From contig NZ_VKDF01000017.1 of assembly GCF_007096355.1 (NCBI RefSeq), positions 1-64,000 on the forward strand: 64,000 nt of DNA, in the 5' to 3' direction. Below the pieces are notes generated by a model. The model ran no database searches. It was not told where the DNA came from and saw only the letters and a list, made by a program, of their open reading frames with translations. Below, in pieces: positions 44,186 to 52,198 of this stretch (its first letter is position 1; every line of letters begins with the position of its first letter). This stretch comes from Paracoccus sp. M683 (GTDB lineage: Bacteria > Pseudomonadota > Alphaproteobacteria > Rhodobacterales > Rhodobacteraceae). The translations under genes and the position numbers were made by a program.

Positions 44186-44641
44186 TCACCCCGCCACGCC
44201 CGTCCGCCCCACCAGCGCCATCAGCGTCGCGGTCATCGTCGCGACCAGCTTTTCCTGTCCTCCCTTGGTGGCATAGGCGCGTGCCTCGCAGATGGTCAGG
44301 TTCCTTCCCGGTTTCACCACGTCGGCAACGAAGCGAAACCGTTCGCCGTCCGCCGGGTTGAGCAGGTTGATCTTGAATTCCACCGTCAACACCGCGGCAT
44401 CGGCGGGCATCAGCGAAAAACCGGCATAGCCGCACGCACTGTCGAGCGCGGTCGAAACGACTCCGGCATGCAGAAACCCATGCTGTTGGGTGAAATCAGC
44501 ACTGTGGGCCATCTCTAGGACGATATGTCCGGGGGTAAGATCGGCAATCCTGATCCCAAGCGTGCGCATCACATTCTGTCGATTGAAACTGTCGCGTACG
44601 CGTGCGTCATAGGCAGGATTTTTCGGTTCGAATGGCGTCAT
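44186..44641 (-). CDS. PaaI-type hot-dog thioesterase
   Basis: This 151-residue hot-dog protein has the PaaI/YbgC-like segment HGFLHAGVVSTALDSACGYA, with Asp in the long helix as the probable catalytic acid. It should hydrolyse acyl-CoA esters that accumulate, releasing free CoA. It lies at the left end of the minus-strand group 44186-49034, next to a regulator of a different (AraC) family. Two more thioesterases lie at 50500 and 50901. Confidence 0.82.
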   Translation of the reverse strand: MTPFEPKNPAYDARVRDSFNRQNVMRTLGIRIADLTPGHIVLEMAHSADFTQQHGFLHAGVVSTALDSACGYAGFSLMPADAAVLTVEFKINLLNPADGERFRFVADVVKPGRNLTICEARAYATKGGQEKLVATMTATLMALVGRTGVAG

Positions 44642-44662
44642 GGCGTGCTGCCCTCCTGAATT

Positions 44663-45388
44663 TCATTCATTGATGACCAAGATTAGCCGATCCTTGAGGC
44701 GCGCATCTTGTAGCGAACGGCCAAAACCGCACTGTGCCGCCTGTAAGCGAAGTGCGCGGGGTGGTTTTCCTGCAAAGGCACGGCAGGCGGCGGACATATG
44801 AGGTTGATCGTAATATCCGGCATCCAGCGCCAGATCTGTCAGGGACACGGTCTGCGTCGCGAGTTGTCCAAGCAACCTCCGAAAGCGCCGTGAGGCAGCG
44901 AGTCGCCGTCGTGACACGCTGGTTTCCTCTCGGACCTTACGTCGTTCCGTCCGGGCACTGCACAGCCCGGGTGACGCGGCAAAACGCAGACACTTTGCAA
45001 GTTCGTCGAGCATAGTGACCAACAACGGCAGCGCCTCGTCGCTCTGCTGAACGCGCGCCAGAGCTGAAGCCAACGGTTTCATTTCCTCGGCCTCGGGCAA
45101 ACGCTCCGGTCTTGACGACAGCCGTAGCCCGGCCACGACACCATGGAATGGCATTAGGCGGGGCGTGAAACCCGGGCGCGGTGGTGCCATCGATCCGCGC
45201 GCCCCGCCGCTGTCGTCGCACGTTATCGAAAGGGTAAAGAGGTCGGTCGCGAACCGCCCGCTTCCACGTCCGCTCAGTACACCCATATCGCGGAACACAA
45301 AAAGATGGTTGATCTGGGACGCTGCGTTCAGGGGCGGCGCCATTTCAAGATAAAGCGGCGCCGCCGCCAGGTCACTGGACGAACGCAT
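44663..45388 (-). CDS. AraC-family transcriptional regulator, unusually short DNA-binding region
   Basis: The product of about 241 residues ends in an AraC helix-turn-helix segment (LTDLALDAGYYDQPHMSAACRAF, shown here in two parts: LTDLALDAGYYDQ and PHMSAACRAF). The N-terminal domain is a DUF6597-like sensor. Between SVSRRRLAAS and RRFRRLL the usual loop and helices linking the two DNA-binding motifs (about 15-20 residues in relatives) seem to be missing, which may be a small in-frame deletion. The ATG at 45388 overlaps the end of the NmrA gene; 45343 is an alternative. No operator of the TetR type is near. It may regulate only the 44186-48160 genes. Confidence 0.65.
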   Translation of the reverse strand: MRSSSDLAAAPLYLEMAPPLNAASQINHLFVFRDMGVLSGRGSGRFATDLFTLSITCDDSGGARGSMAPPRPGFTPRLMPFHGVVAGLRLSSRPERLPEAEEMKPLASALARVQQSDEALPLLVTMLDELAKCLRFAASPGLCSARTERRKVREETSVSRRRLAASRRFRRLLGQLATQTVSLTDLALDAGYYDQPHMSAACRAFAGKPPRALRLQAAQCGFGRSLQDARLKDRLILVINE

Positions 45389-46226
45389 CCCGGTTCTCAG
45401 CGATGAAGTCGGTAAATCGACGGGCCGGGCGGCCCAACACGTCGCTGACCGTTGTCTCGATGCCGGCAAGGTAGCCCTTAGGCGCTATGGAGGCCAGTTC
45501 GACCATGGCTCCGGCGACCTCATCCTGCATCCCGCCAGCCACCATGGCCGCTTTCGCATCCTCGGCCGACAGGGGGGCACAGGTGACATTTCGCCCTGTC
45601 ACTTCGGACAAAAGGGCCGCGATGTCATCGCCGGTTAGCGCTTCGGGGCCGGTCAGCCCAAGACACTTGCCCTCAAATCCCGGGGCGGTCAATGTCTCGG
45701 CGGCGACATCCGCGATGTCGCGGGCGTCGATCCAGGCTACAGGGCCACCCAGATCATCGTGGTACACCCCGTTCTTGGCAATGTTGCTGGTCTGCCAGAA
45801 CAGGTTCTGCATGAAATAGGTCGGCTGGACGAACGTCCAGTCAAGCCCGCCCTGCTTCAGCAGCTCCTGGGTTTCGGAGTGCCACTTTCCAAAAGTCAGC
45901 CCCGCCTTGGGCGACGCACCCAGCCCGGTGGCCAGAACGACATGGCGCACGCCCGAGGCCTTGGCGGCCTCGATCACGTTCGCCTTCCACTGGCGCATGT
46001 CCAGATGGGCAGGCGTGACCAGGTATATCTTTTCTGCCCCGTTACAGGCCCGCGCCAGCGCGGCGGGATCGGTGAAACTCGCGACGACGGCCTCGCATCC
46101 CTTGGCCTTCAGAGCGTCCAGACTTGCGGGGTTGCTGGTGACAGCGCGCACGGTCGCGCCCTTGGTCAGAAGCGTGTCGACAAGGGGGGCGCCGGTGGTG
46201 CCGGTGGCTCCGAAAACGGTGATCAT
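45372..46226 (-). CDS. NmrA-like NAD(P)-binding protein (atypical SDR)
   Basis: This 284-residue protein has the N-terminal dinucleotide-binding motif FGATGTTGAPLVDTL and the extended fold of the NmrA/SDR-a5 group, including VRHVVLATGLGAS and WIDARDIADVAAE. It lacks a YxxxK catalytic block, so it may be a quinone-type reductase or a redox sensor rather than an alcohol dehydrogenase. The ATG overlaps the stop of the ligase upstream (ATGA). Confidence 0.78.
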   Translation of the reverse strand: MITVFGATGTTGAPLVDTLLTKGATVRAVTSNPASLDALKAKGCEAVVASFTDPAALARACNGAEKIYLVTPAHLDMRQWKANVIEAAKASGVRHVVLATGLGASPKAGLTFGKWHSETQELLKQGGLDWTFVQPTYFMQNLFWQTSNIAKNGVYHDDLGGPVAWIDARDIADVAAETLTAPGFEGKCLGLTGPEALTGDDIAALLSEVTGRNVTCAPLSAEDAKAAMVAGGMQDEVAGAMVELASIAPKGYLAGIETTVSDVLGRPARRFTDFIAENRDAFVQ

Positions 46227-48160
46227 GTCTTATCCTTTCGCAGGTCTGCAATGGGCTGGATCGTTTTCGGGTTGCTGATCGACGACAGATCGCCCGGATT
46301 CTCGCCAAGGAAGGCCGCGCGCACGATCCGGCGCATCGTCTTCATGGTGCGGGTCTTGGGCAATGCCTCGACGAAATGGATCTCGCGCGGGCGGAAGGGT
46401 TTCGACACGACCTCGCCCACCCGGTCCTTGAGCCGTTCGACAAGCGTCGCATTGGGCGACACCCCCGGCGCCGCGACGCAGATACAGACCACGGCCACCC
46501 CCTTGATATCGTCGGGCGCGGCGATGGCGGCGGCGTCCACCACCTCGCCGGTCCCGGTCAGCGCCGCCTCGATCTCGGGCGGGCCGATGCGTTTACCGGC
46601 GATGTTCAGCGTGTCGTCCGAGCGGCCGAGGATATACCAGGTGCCGTCAGGGTCGCGGCGCACCCAGTCGCCGTGCCGCCAGATGCCGGGATAGGTGGAC
46701 CAGTAGGTTTCGAGATACCGCTCGCGGTCGTCCCAGATCGCCGGGGTCAGCCCCAGAGGCGGCTGGGTCACGACCAGTTCGCCCACCTCGCCCGGCGCGG
46801 CCTCGTGGCCATCCTCGCGCAGTACGCGCGCGCCCACACCCAGGGCCTGGGCCGAAAAACCGCCCTGCTTGATTTCGTGCAGCACAGTTGAGGTCAGGAT
46901 CGCGCCGAACAGTTCGGTTCCACCGGAAATGTTCAGCGGCACAGCGCGGCGTCGGCAGATATGGTCGAGTTGCCAGAGCCAGGCCTCTTCCGTCCAGGGC
47001 TCGCCGGTCGAGGCGACGATGCGCAGGCGTGCCAAGTCATAGGCCAAAAGTGGCTCGGGGCTTTGCGTCATGAATTGCCGCACCAGCGTGGGGGCAACGC
47101 CGATGTGGGTCACCTGCATCTCGGACGCAATGCGCAACAGCCTGAAGGGATCGCCGGGGATAGAGGGCGCGCCCTCGGCCAGCACCAGCGTGGCGCCGGA
47201 CAGCAGCACCGATAGCAGGGTGAGCGGCCCCATCACCCAGCCCATGTCGGTCATCCACAGGTGGCGGTCATCGCGTTTCATGTCGAGGCACAGCAGGATA
47301 TCCGCCGTTGCCTTGGCCTGCACCCCGAGATGGGTATGCACAACGCCCTTGGGCCGGCCTGTCGTGCCCGAGGTATAGGCGATGAGGAAAGGGTCCTCGG
47401 CCTTGACGGCAACCGCTGCGAAATCCGGGTCGGCGGCGCCCAAAGCTTCGGTCCAGTCGAGATCGCGGGCCGGATCGGCCACCGCGCCGCCGAACCGCCG
47501 CAGGCTGAACACGGTATGAACGGAAGGCACCTCGGTCAGGGCTTCGGCCAGCACCGCCTCCATCCAGACCGGCTTGCCGCGTCTGGGTGAGGCATCCGCC
47601 GTCAGCACCGCCACGGCACCCGCATCCTTCAGGCGCGATATGATCGCATGAGGCGCAAAGCCGGAAAACAGCGGCACCGCGACCGCGCCCAGCCGGGCAA
47701 TACCCAGCAGCGCAGCCTCGATTTCGGGGATCATCGGCATGTAGATGCCCACCGCCTGACCAGGCTGCACCCCGCGCGCGTCAAGGGCCGAGGCGACGCG
47801 GGCGGCTTCGGCGACAAGTTCGGAATAGGTCCATCGGCGGCGGCTTCCGTCTTCGCCGACCCAGTCGATCGCAGTTTTTTCGCCAAGACCTTCGTGAATT
47901 CGTGCGTCGAGACAGGTTTCTGTCAGATTCAGAGTGGCTCCGACGGCCCATCTGATCGATTCAGGCCCATCGGAAATATCCCGCAGCACCGTGTGCGGCT
48001 TGCCGAACCGTATACCGGCATGGTCAATGATCCGGCCCCAGAACCAATCCGGCTCCTCAATGGCGCGGCGGACAAGATCCTCGTAACTGTCAATGCCGCA
48101 GTCTTTCAGAAAAGCGGTCAGCGTGCTCAATCGCTGAATGTCAGTGTCTGGCTGAAACAT
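46223..48160 (-). CDS. Acetyl/propionyl-CoA synthetase-like AMP-dependent ligase
   Basis: This 645-residue ligase has the length and layout of the acetyl-CoA synthetase branch: an N-terminal cap domain, P-loop IAYTSGTTGRPKGVVHTH, WMTDMGWVMG, the GGTELFGA region, WRHGDWVRRDPDG and KRIGPPEIE, and a probable acylation Lys near the C-terminus (KTRTMKTMRRIVR). Distant from true acetoacetyl-CoA synthetase, it probably activates a short to medium acid, possibly a late pathway product. It is separated by 112 bases from the BadH-like gene upstream, without a recognisable operator in the gap. Confidence 0.83.
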   Translation of the reverse strand: MFQPDTDIQRLSTLTAFLKDCGIDSYEDLVRRAIEEPDWFWGRIIDHAGIRFGKPHTVLRDISDGPESIRWAVGATLNLTETCLDARIHEGLGEKTAIDWVGEDGSRRRWTYSELVAEAARVASALDARGVQPGQAVGIYMPMIPEIEAALLGIARLGAVAVPLFSGFAPHAIISRLKDAGAVAVLTADASPRRGKPVWMEAVLAEALTEVPSVHTVFSLRRFGGAVADPARDLDWTEALGAADPDFAAVAVKAEDPFLIAYTSGTTGRPKGVVHTHLGVQAKATADILLCLDMKRDDRHLWMTDMGWVMGPLTLLSVLLSGATLVLAEGAPSIPGDPFRLLRIASEMQVTHIGVAPTLVRQFMTQSPEPLLAYDLARLRIVASTGEPWTEEAWLWQLDHICRRRAVPLNISGGTELFGAILTSTVLHEIKQGGFSAQALGVGARVLREDGHEAAPGEVGELVVTQPPLGLTPAIWDDRERYLETYWSTYPGIWRHGDWVRRDPDGTWYILGRSDDTLNIAGKRIGPPEIEAALTGTGEVVDAAAIAAPDDIKGVAVVCICVAAPGVSPNATLVERLKDRVGEVVSKPFRPREIHFVEALPKTRTMKTMRRIVRAAFLGENPGDLSSISNPKTIQPIADLRKDKT

Positions 48161-48272
48161 CCGCCACCTTTCTACAAGGAAAAAGGGCCGCGCATTTGGC
48201 GCGGCCAGTCGGGGAGGTAACCCTGGACACGGCGTGACGGCAATACCTTGTGACAGGCACTCCCGCCCACGG

Positions 48273-49034
48273 TCAACCGTGCATCGACAAGCCGCCGGAA
48301 ACCGAGATCACCTGGCCGGTGATGAAACCGGCGTCGTCGGACGACAGGAAGCAGATGATGCCAGGATAATCCGTCGGCTGCGCCAGACGCTTCATCGGAA
48401 TCGCCCGCTTGAGACCCTCGGCGATCTTTTGACCGGCCTCGCCCTCGGCAACCTGAGCAAACAGCGGCGTATCGGTCGGGCCGGGGGCGACAGCGTTCAA
48501 CTGAATGCCCTTGCGCGCCAGTTCCCGCGCCACGGTTTTGGTGAACGAGATGATGCCGCCCTTGCAAGCCGAATAAACGGCTTCGCCCGAAGACCCGACA
48601 CGGCCGGCGTCGGAGGCGATGTTGACCACGCGGCCCCCGCCGTTATTGACCATGCCGGGCAACACCGCGTGGTGCATGTTCAGCGGACCATAAAGGTTGA
48701 TGTCGATGACCTTTTTCCACAGATCCGCATCGCTGTCGAGGAACGGTTTTATCACATCCCAGCCGGCGTTGTTCACCAGCACGTCGATCGGACCACCAGC
48801 CTCGAACGCGGCCACAGCCTTGTCCACCTCAGCCCGGTCGGTGATGTCCACCTTGTAAGCTTGGGCTTTTCCTCCGCCGCTCTGGATCAGACGGGCCGTT
48901 TCCTGCGCGCCGCCTTCATTCATATCGAAGATCGCAACCTCGGCACCTTCTTCGCCGAAACGTTCGCACACCGCGCGCCCGATTCCGCTGCCGCCACCCG
49001 TCACGATGACACGTTTTCCATTTAATCCTCGCAT
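48273..49034 (-). CDS. BadH-like SDR (2-hydroxycyclohexanecarboxyl-CoA dehydrogenase-like)
   Basis: This 253-residue classical SDR has TGGGSGIGR at residues 12-20, NNAGWDVIKPF, and a catalytic triad Ser141, Tyr154, Lys158 within NIASDAGRVGSS and YSACK. The run MHHAVLPGMV followed by NIASDAGRVGSSGEAVY is strikingly like BadH of Rhodopseudomonas palustris, which oxidises 2-hydroxycyclohexanecarboxyl-CoA to the 2-oxo form. This is recalled similarity, not a search result. It starts 66 bases from operator O6, divergent from the TetR gene. GAGGAGG precedes the ATG. Confidence 0.83.
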   Translation of the reverse strand: MRGLNGKRVIVTGGGSGIGRAVCERFGEEGAEVAIFDMNEGGAQETARLIQSGGGKAQAYKVDITDRAEVDKAVAAFEAGGPIDVLVNNAGWDVIKPFLDSDADLWKKVIDINLYGPLNMHHAVLPGMVNNGGGRVVNIASDAGRVGSSGEAVYSACKGGIISFTKTVARELARKGIQLNAVAPGPTDTPLFAQVAEGEAGQKIAEGLKRAIPMKRLAQPTDYPGIICFLSSDDAGFITGQVISVSGGLSMHG

Positions 49035-49100
49035 ATGGATGTCCTCCTCTGCCGCTAACACCTTCGCAAAGAACTTGATTCGAGGTGTCCTTTCATACAT

Positions 49101-49116
49101 TCTAACGCCTGTTAGA
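49101..49116. promoter_or_regulatory. Operator O6, TetR-type palindrome at the regulator's own promoter
   Basis: TCTAACG-CC-TGTTAGA, one mismatch from a perfect palindrome, 9 bases before the first ATG of the double TetR gene. A candidate rightward promoter is TTGATT at 49075-49080 with CATTCT at 49098-49103, overlapping the operator. Position and match imply autoregulation. Confidence 0.8.
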
Positions 49117-49125
49117 TTTATTGCA

Positions 49126-50481
49126 ATGGACATCCTTATGGGCGACAAGTATCGATCGCGGATGATGCGAGGACTCGATGTGGTCGATAAAATCGAAGAT
49201 GACCTGAGCAAGTCCGAAAGGACGCGGGGGGACGTCCTCGCTACGGCTGCCCGACTTTTTCGGCACGATGGCTTTTACGCGACGACGATGCGCGACATTG
49301 CCCATGGATCAGGGATAGAAGCCGGAAGCATCTACTATCATTTCCAATCCAAGGACCAGATTTTGAGCGAGGTTCTCGAACTTGGTGTGCGGCAGCTTTA
49401 CGAGAAGGTCTGCGAAATCGTCCGCGCGACGAAGCAGCGCCCCGAAGAATTTCGCAAGACCTTCGCTTTGCTTATCGAAACCCACCTGACCTATCTTCTG
49501 ACCGACAGCGACTTCACTTCCGCCAATATCCGGAACTATCCGATGCTGTCGGATGAAGCGCGCGCCCCACACCGTGAGTTGCGTGCCTCCTATGCCGGGG
49601 TATGGAACAGCTTTCTGCAGGATGCCAAAGACTATGGCATCTTGAGAAACGACATTTCCGTTACGGCGATCCGGCAGTTCATATTGAGCGCCATGAACTG
49701 GACCGTCGAATGGTATAAAGTGGATCAGTATCCGGTTCATATCCTCGCAGAACGTATGAGCAAACTGATACTTGACGGTATGTGTCCCAGTCACCGGGCT
49801 GACGTAGACGGCCAGAAGGCGGGCGACGTAGCCGCTTCTGTTGAAGAGCAAGACACCATCGGCAAGGCCGCAAAAACCCGCGCCGAAATCCTGAGGGCCG
49901 CGGCGCGCGTTCTTAGAGACAAAGGGTACAAGGCGACCACGCTAAGACAGATCGCGGATGAAGCGGATATGAAGGCGGGCAGCGTCTATTACCATTTCAA
50001 ATCCAAAGACGCGATAGTGGACGAGGTTCTGAACGCCGGCTTGAGCGATTTGCTATCTGGGGTCACCGCAGCAGTCCAAGAATTTCATGCGCCAATCGAC
50101 CATCATGCTAGGATCGCAACTGCGATTTGGACGCATTTACATTTTCTCTTCAAGGCAAGCGAATTCACGTCTGCGAACATCAGAAGCTATGGGATGCTGC
50201 CCAATCATTTAAGGAAGAGACACAAGGGTATTCGTCATGAGTATGGGCATCTCTGGGACAGGGTTCTTCGCGAAGCGCAAGAGGCCGATGCCATAAGACC
50301 TGACATCAAGATTGTCCCTCTGCGCCAGGTGATGTTGGGCGCCTTGAACTGGACGGTGGAATGGTTTGATCCCAACAAGGAGGGAAGCTCGGGGTATCTT
50401 TCATTGTCTGAGTTCTCTGGCATGCTCATCACGCTGCTTCTTGAAGGGATCTGCGACAGGGAGAACGTCGCGCGAGCCTGA
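49126..50481 (+). CDS. Double TetR/AcrR regulator (two complete repressor units in one chain)
   Basis: The 451-residue product contains two full TetR units. Unit 1 has its helix-turn-helix at about residues 33-80 (TTMRDIAHGSGIEAGSIYYHF); unit 2 at about 250-300 (TTLRQIADEADMKAGSVYYHF, given here as TTLRQIADEADM and KAGSVYYHF). The ligand-binding halves repeat too: ANIRNYPML against ANIRSYGML and LSAMNWTVEW against LGALNWTVEW. An ordinary TetR is about 200 residues and works as a dimer; here both halves are linked by residues 220-245. It is the only TetR-type gene in the window and lies directly behind one of the eight palindromes, so I infer that it is the regulon's repressor, released by an acyl-CoA. 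The first ATG after the operator is used; GTG at 49180 behind GAGGA is an alternative. Confidence 0.88.
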   Translation: MDILMGDKYRSRMMRGLDVVDKIEDDLSKSERTRGDVLATAARLFRHDGFYATTMRDIAHGSGIEAGSIYYHFQSKDQILSEVLELGVRQLYEKVCEIVRATKQRPEEFRKTFALLIETHLTYLLTDSDFTSANIRNYPMLSDEARAPHRELRASYAGVWNSFLQDAKDYGILRNDISVTAIRQFILSAMNWTVEWYKVDQYPVHILAERMSKLILDGMCPSHRADVDGQKAGDVAASVEEQDTIGKAAKTRAEILRAAARVLRDKGYKATTLRQIADEADMKAGSVYYHFKSKDAIVDEVLNAGLSDLLSGVTAAVQEFHAPIDHHARIATAIWTHLHFLFKASEFTSANIRSYGMLPNHLRKRHKGIRHEYGHLWDRVLREAQEADAIRPDIKIVPLRQVMLGALNWTVEWFDPNKEGSSGYLSLSEFSGMLITLLLEGICDRENVARA

Positions 50482-50499
50482 TGAGCGCAGCCATTGCGA

Positions 50500-50904
50500 T
50501 CAAACCAGAAGGAAGTGGTACAGCCCTTCCGCAACCGTCTTTTCCCGGTCCGTCTGCCATGTGGTAACGCTGACGCTCGCCATCCGCTTGCCCTTGCGGG
50601 TAACATTAGCACGGGCATAAAGCGATCCCTTCACGCCAGGTCGGAGGTAATCGACGGTCAGATTGATCGGCTTTGCCGGAACGTCCGCGAAATCGGGATG
50701 AACTGCGATAGCGGCGGTCGCTTCCATGAAGCTCGCGATGATCCCGCCATGGTAGTAGTCCATGACTGGGTTTCCGATGTGGCGTTCTACAAAGGTCATC
50801 TCGGTTTCGGCGTGGCAGCTGTCCACGCTCTGAACCTCAAAGTTGAGAAAACGGAAGAACGGCACGCGGGATACATTTGCATTGACGGCTTGCAAGTTGA
50901 TCAC
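50500..50904 (-). CDS. PaaI-type hot-dog thioesterase
   Basis: This 134-residue hot-dog protein has the segment MDYYHGGIIASFMEATAAIA, with Glu as the likely catalytic acid in the central helix, and VDYLRPGVKGSLYARA. It is the last gene of the minus-strand unit from operator O7 and overlaps the thioesterase upstream by four bases. Two fused-in-expression but divergent thioesterases may form a heteromer or have different chain-length ranges. Confidence 0.8.
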   Translation of the reverse strand: MINLQAVNANVSRVPFFRFLNFEVQSVDSCHAETEMTFVERHIGNPVMDYYHGGIIASFMEATAAIAVHPDFADVPAKPINLTVDYLRPGVKGSLYARANVTRKGKRMASVSVTTWQTDREKTVAEGLYHFLLV

Positions 50905-51383
50905 GATGGATCTCCTTTTTCCAACGCGTCAAACAGGCTGGAGTCTCCACGGGTCAATGCGAATGATGCGACTCCACGTGCAATTTCCGCATTCTCATGG
51001 CCATCAAACCAGATACTGCCCGAATCGAAGGCAATATGGCGGGTTTTTCGAAAACAATGCGCGCGAACGATAACGTCCGCGCGCGATCGAGCAGGCCGCA
51101 GGTAATCAACCCTGAGGTCAAGCGTTGCCATCGTGCTGACACCCTCGATGGCCACAAAGTTCGCAAGACCGAACACACTGTCCAGAAGAGCGGTCAGGAT
51201 ACCACCATGAAGTAGTGTTTGTTCCCTATCCACGCAGAACTCGGGGTTGAACGGCATTCGAACTTGCACGCCTTGGGTCGAAACCTCCTCAATCTCGAGC
51301 GCCATATGGGTAATCAAACCGTTGCCGCGCTCATTCCACATCTGGGCGATCTGCTCGATTTTTTTCTGAGCTATACCGGACAT
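50901..51383 (-). CDS. PaaI-type hot-dog thioesterase
   Basis: This 160-residue hot-dog protein has LLHGGILTALLDSVFGLA (catalytic Asp in the helix) and VDYLRPARSRADVIVRA. It lies between the crotonase at 51395 and the thioesterase at 50500 and is co-translated with the latter. It is less similar to the thioesterase at 44186. Its role would be to recycle CoA from stalled intermediates. Confidence 0.8.
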   Translation of the reverse strand: MSGIAQKKIEQIAQMWNERGNGLITHMALEIEEVSTQGVQVRMPFNPEFCVDREQTLLHGGILTALLDSVFGLANFVAIEGVSTMATLDLRVDYLRPARSRADVIVRAHCFRKTRHIAFDSGSIWFDGHENAEIARGVASFALTRGDSSLFDALEKGDPS

Positions 51384-51394
51384 GCGATCTTCCT

Positions 51395-52198
51395 TTAGCG
51401 ACCCGTGAAGCTCGGTTTTCTTTTTTCGATATAGGCAGCAACCGCCTCGTGGTGGTCTTCAGTCTGATGCATGAGCGCCTGATAGGCCGCCGCGGAATTC
51501 AGGAAATCTGGTAGATCCATTCGTTCGGCATTGCGCATCAGACGCTTTGCGATCCGCACCGCGCGCGGCGGCTTCGATGCGATGACGGCGGCGCGATCGA
51601 GGGCGCGGTCCATCAACTGGTCATGCGGCACGACCTCCAGCACCATTCCCATTTCCAGGGCCTCGGCGGCATCGATCATGCGGCCCGAGAAGGTCAGATC
51701 GGCAGCTTTCTGATGGCCCAGACGGCGCAGCATGAACCAGCTGCCCGCATCGCCCGGGATGATTCCGAGGTTCAAAAAGACTTCGCCGAACCGCGCCTTG
51801 TCCGAGGCGATGCGCATATCGCACATCATCGTCAGGTCGCATCCCGCGCCGACCGCCGCGCCGTTGACCGCTGCTATGGTCGGAACATCGAGGTTGTACA
51901 GCGCCAAAGGCAACCGCTGCACCCCATCGACATAGCTCTGCGCTGCCGCAAGCGGTTCCTTGCGAAAGATACTGTCGGGGTCATTCATTTCCTTGATGTC
52001 GCCGCCGGCGCAAAAGGCCGGATCCGCGCCGGTCAGGATCATGACGCTAACTTGCGGGTCCGCCTGAACTTTCGCGAATATCTCAAGAAGGGACGCGATC
52101 ATCTCGTTGCCGGTGATCGGATTACGACGTTCTGGATCGTTCAACGTAACCGTGGCGATCCTATCGGAGATATTCAGAAGGACGGGAGGGTTACTCAT
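51395..52198 (-). CDS. Enoyl-CoA hydratase family protein
   Basis: This 267-residue crotonase has CAGGDIKEM and GAAVGAGCDLTM as oxyanion-hole segments. The catalytic loop RFGEVFLNLGIIPGDAGSW keeps Glu in GEVF and an acid at the second site (PGDAG), so hydratase activity is plausible; the Asp variant also occurs in hydratases for unusual acyl chains. The ATG at 52198 is chosen because GAGGAG lies 9 bases upstream, while the ATG at 52207 touches it. It overlaps the SDR stop by eight bases. Confidence 0.84.
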   Translation of the reverse strand: MSNPPVLLNISDRIATVTLNDPERRNPITGNEMIASLLEIFAKVQADPQVSVMILTGADPAFCAGGDIKEMNDPDSIFRKEPLAAAQSYVDGVQRLPLALYNLDVPTIAAVNGAAVGAGCDLTMMCDMRIASDKARFGEVFLNLGIIPGDAGSWFMLRRLGHQKAADLTFSGRMIDAAEALEMGMVLEVVPHDQLMDRALDRAAVIASKPPRAVRIAKRLMRNAERMDLPDFLNSAAAYQALMHQTEDHHEAVAAYIEKRKPSFTGR

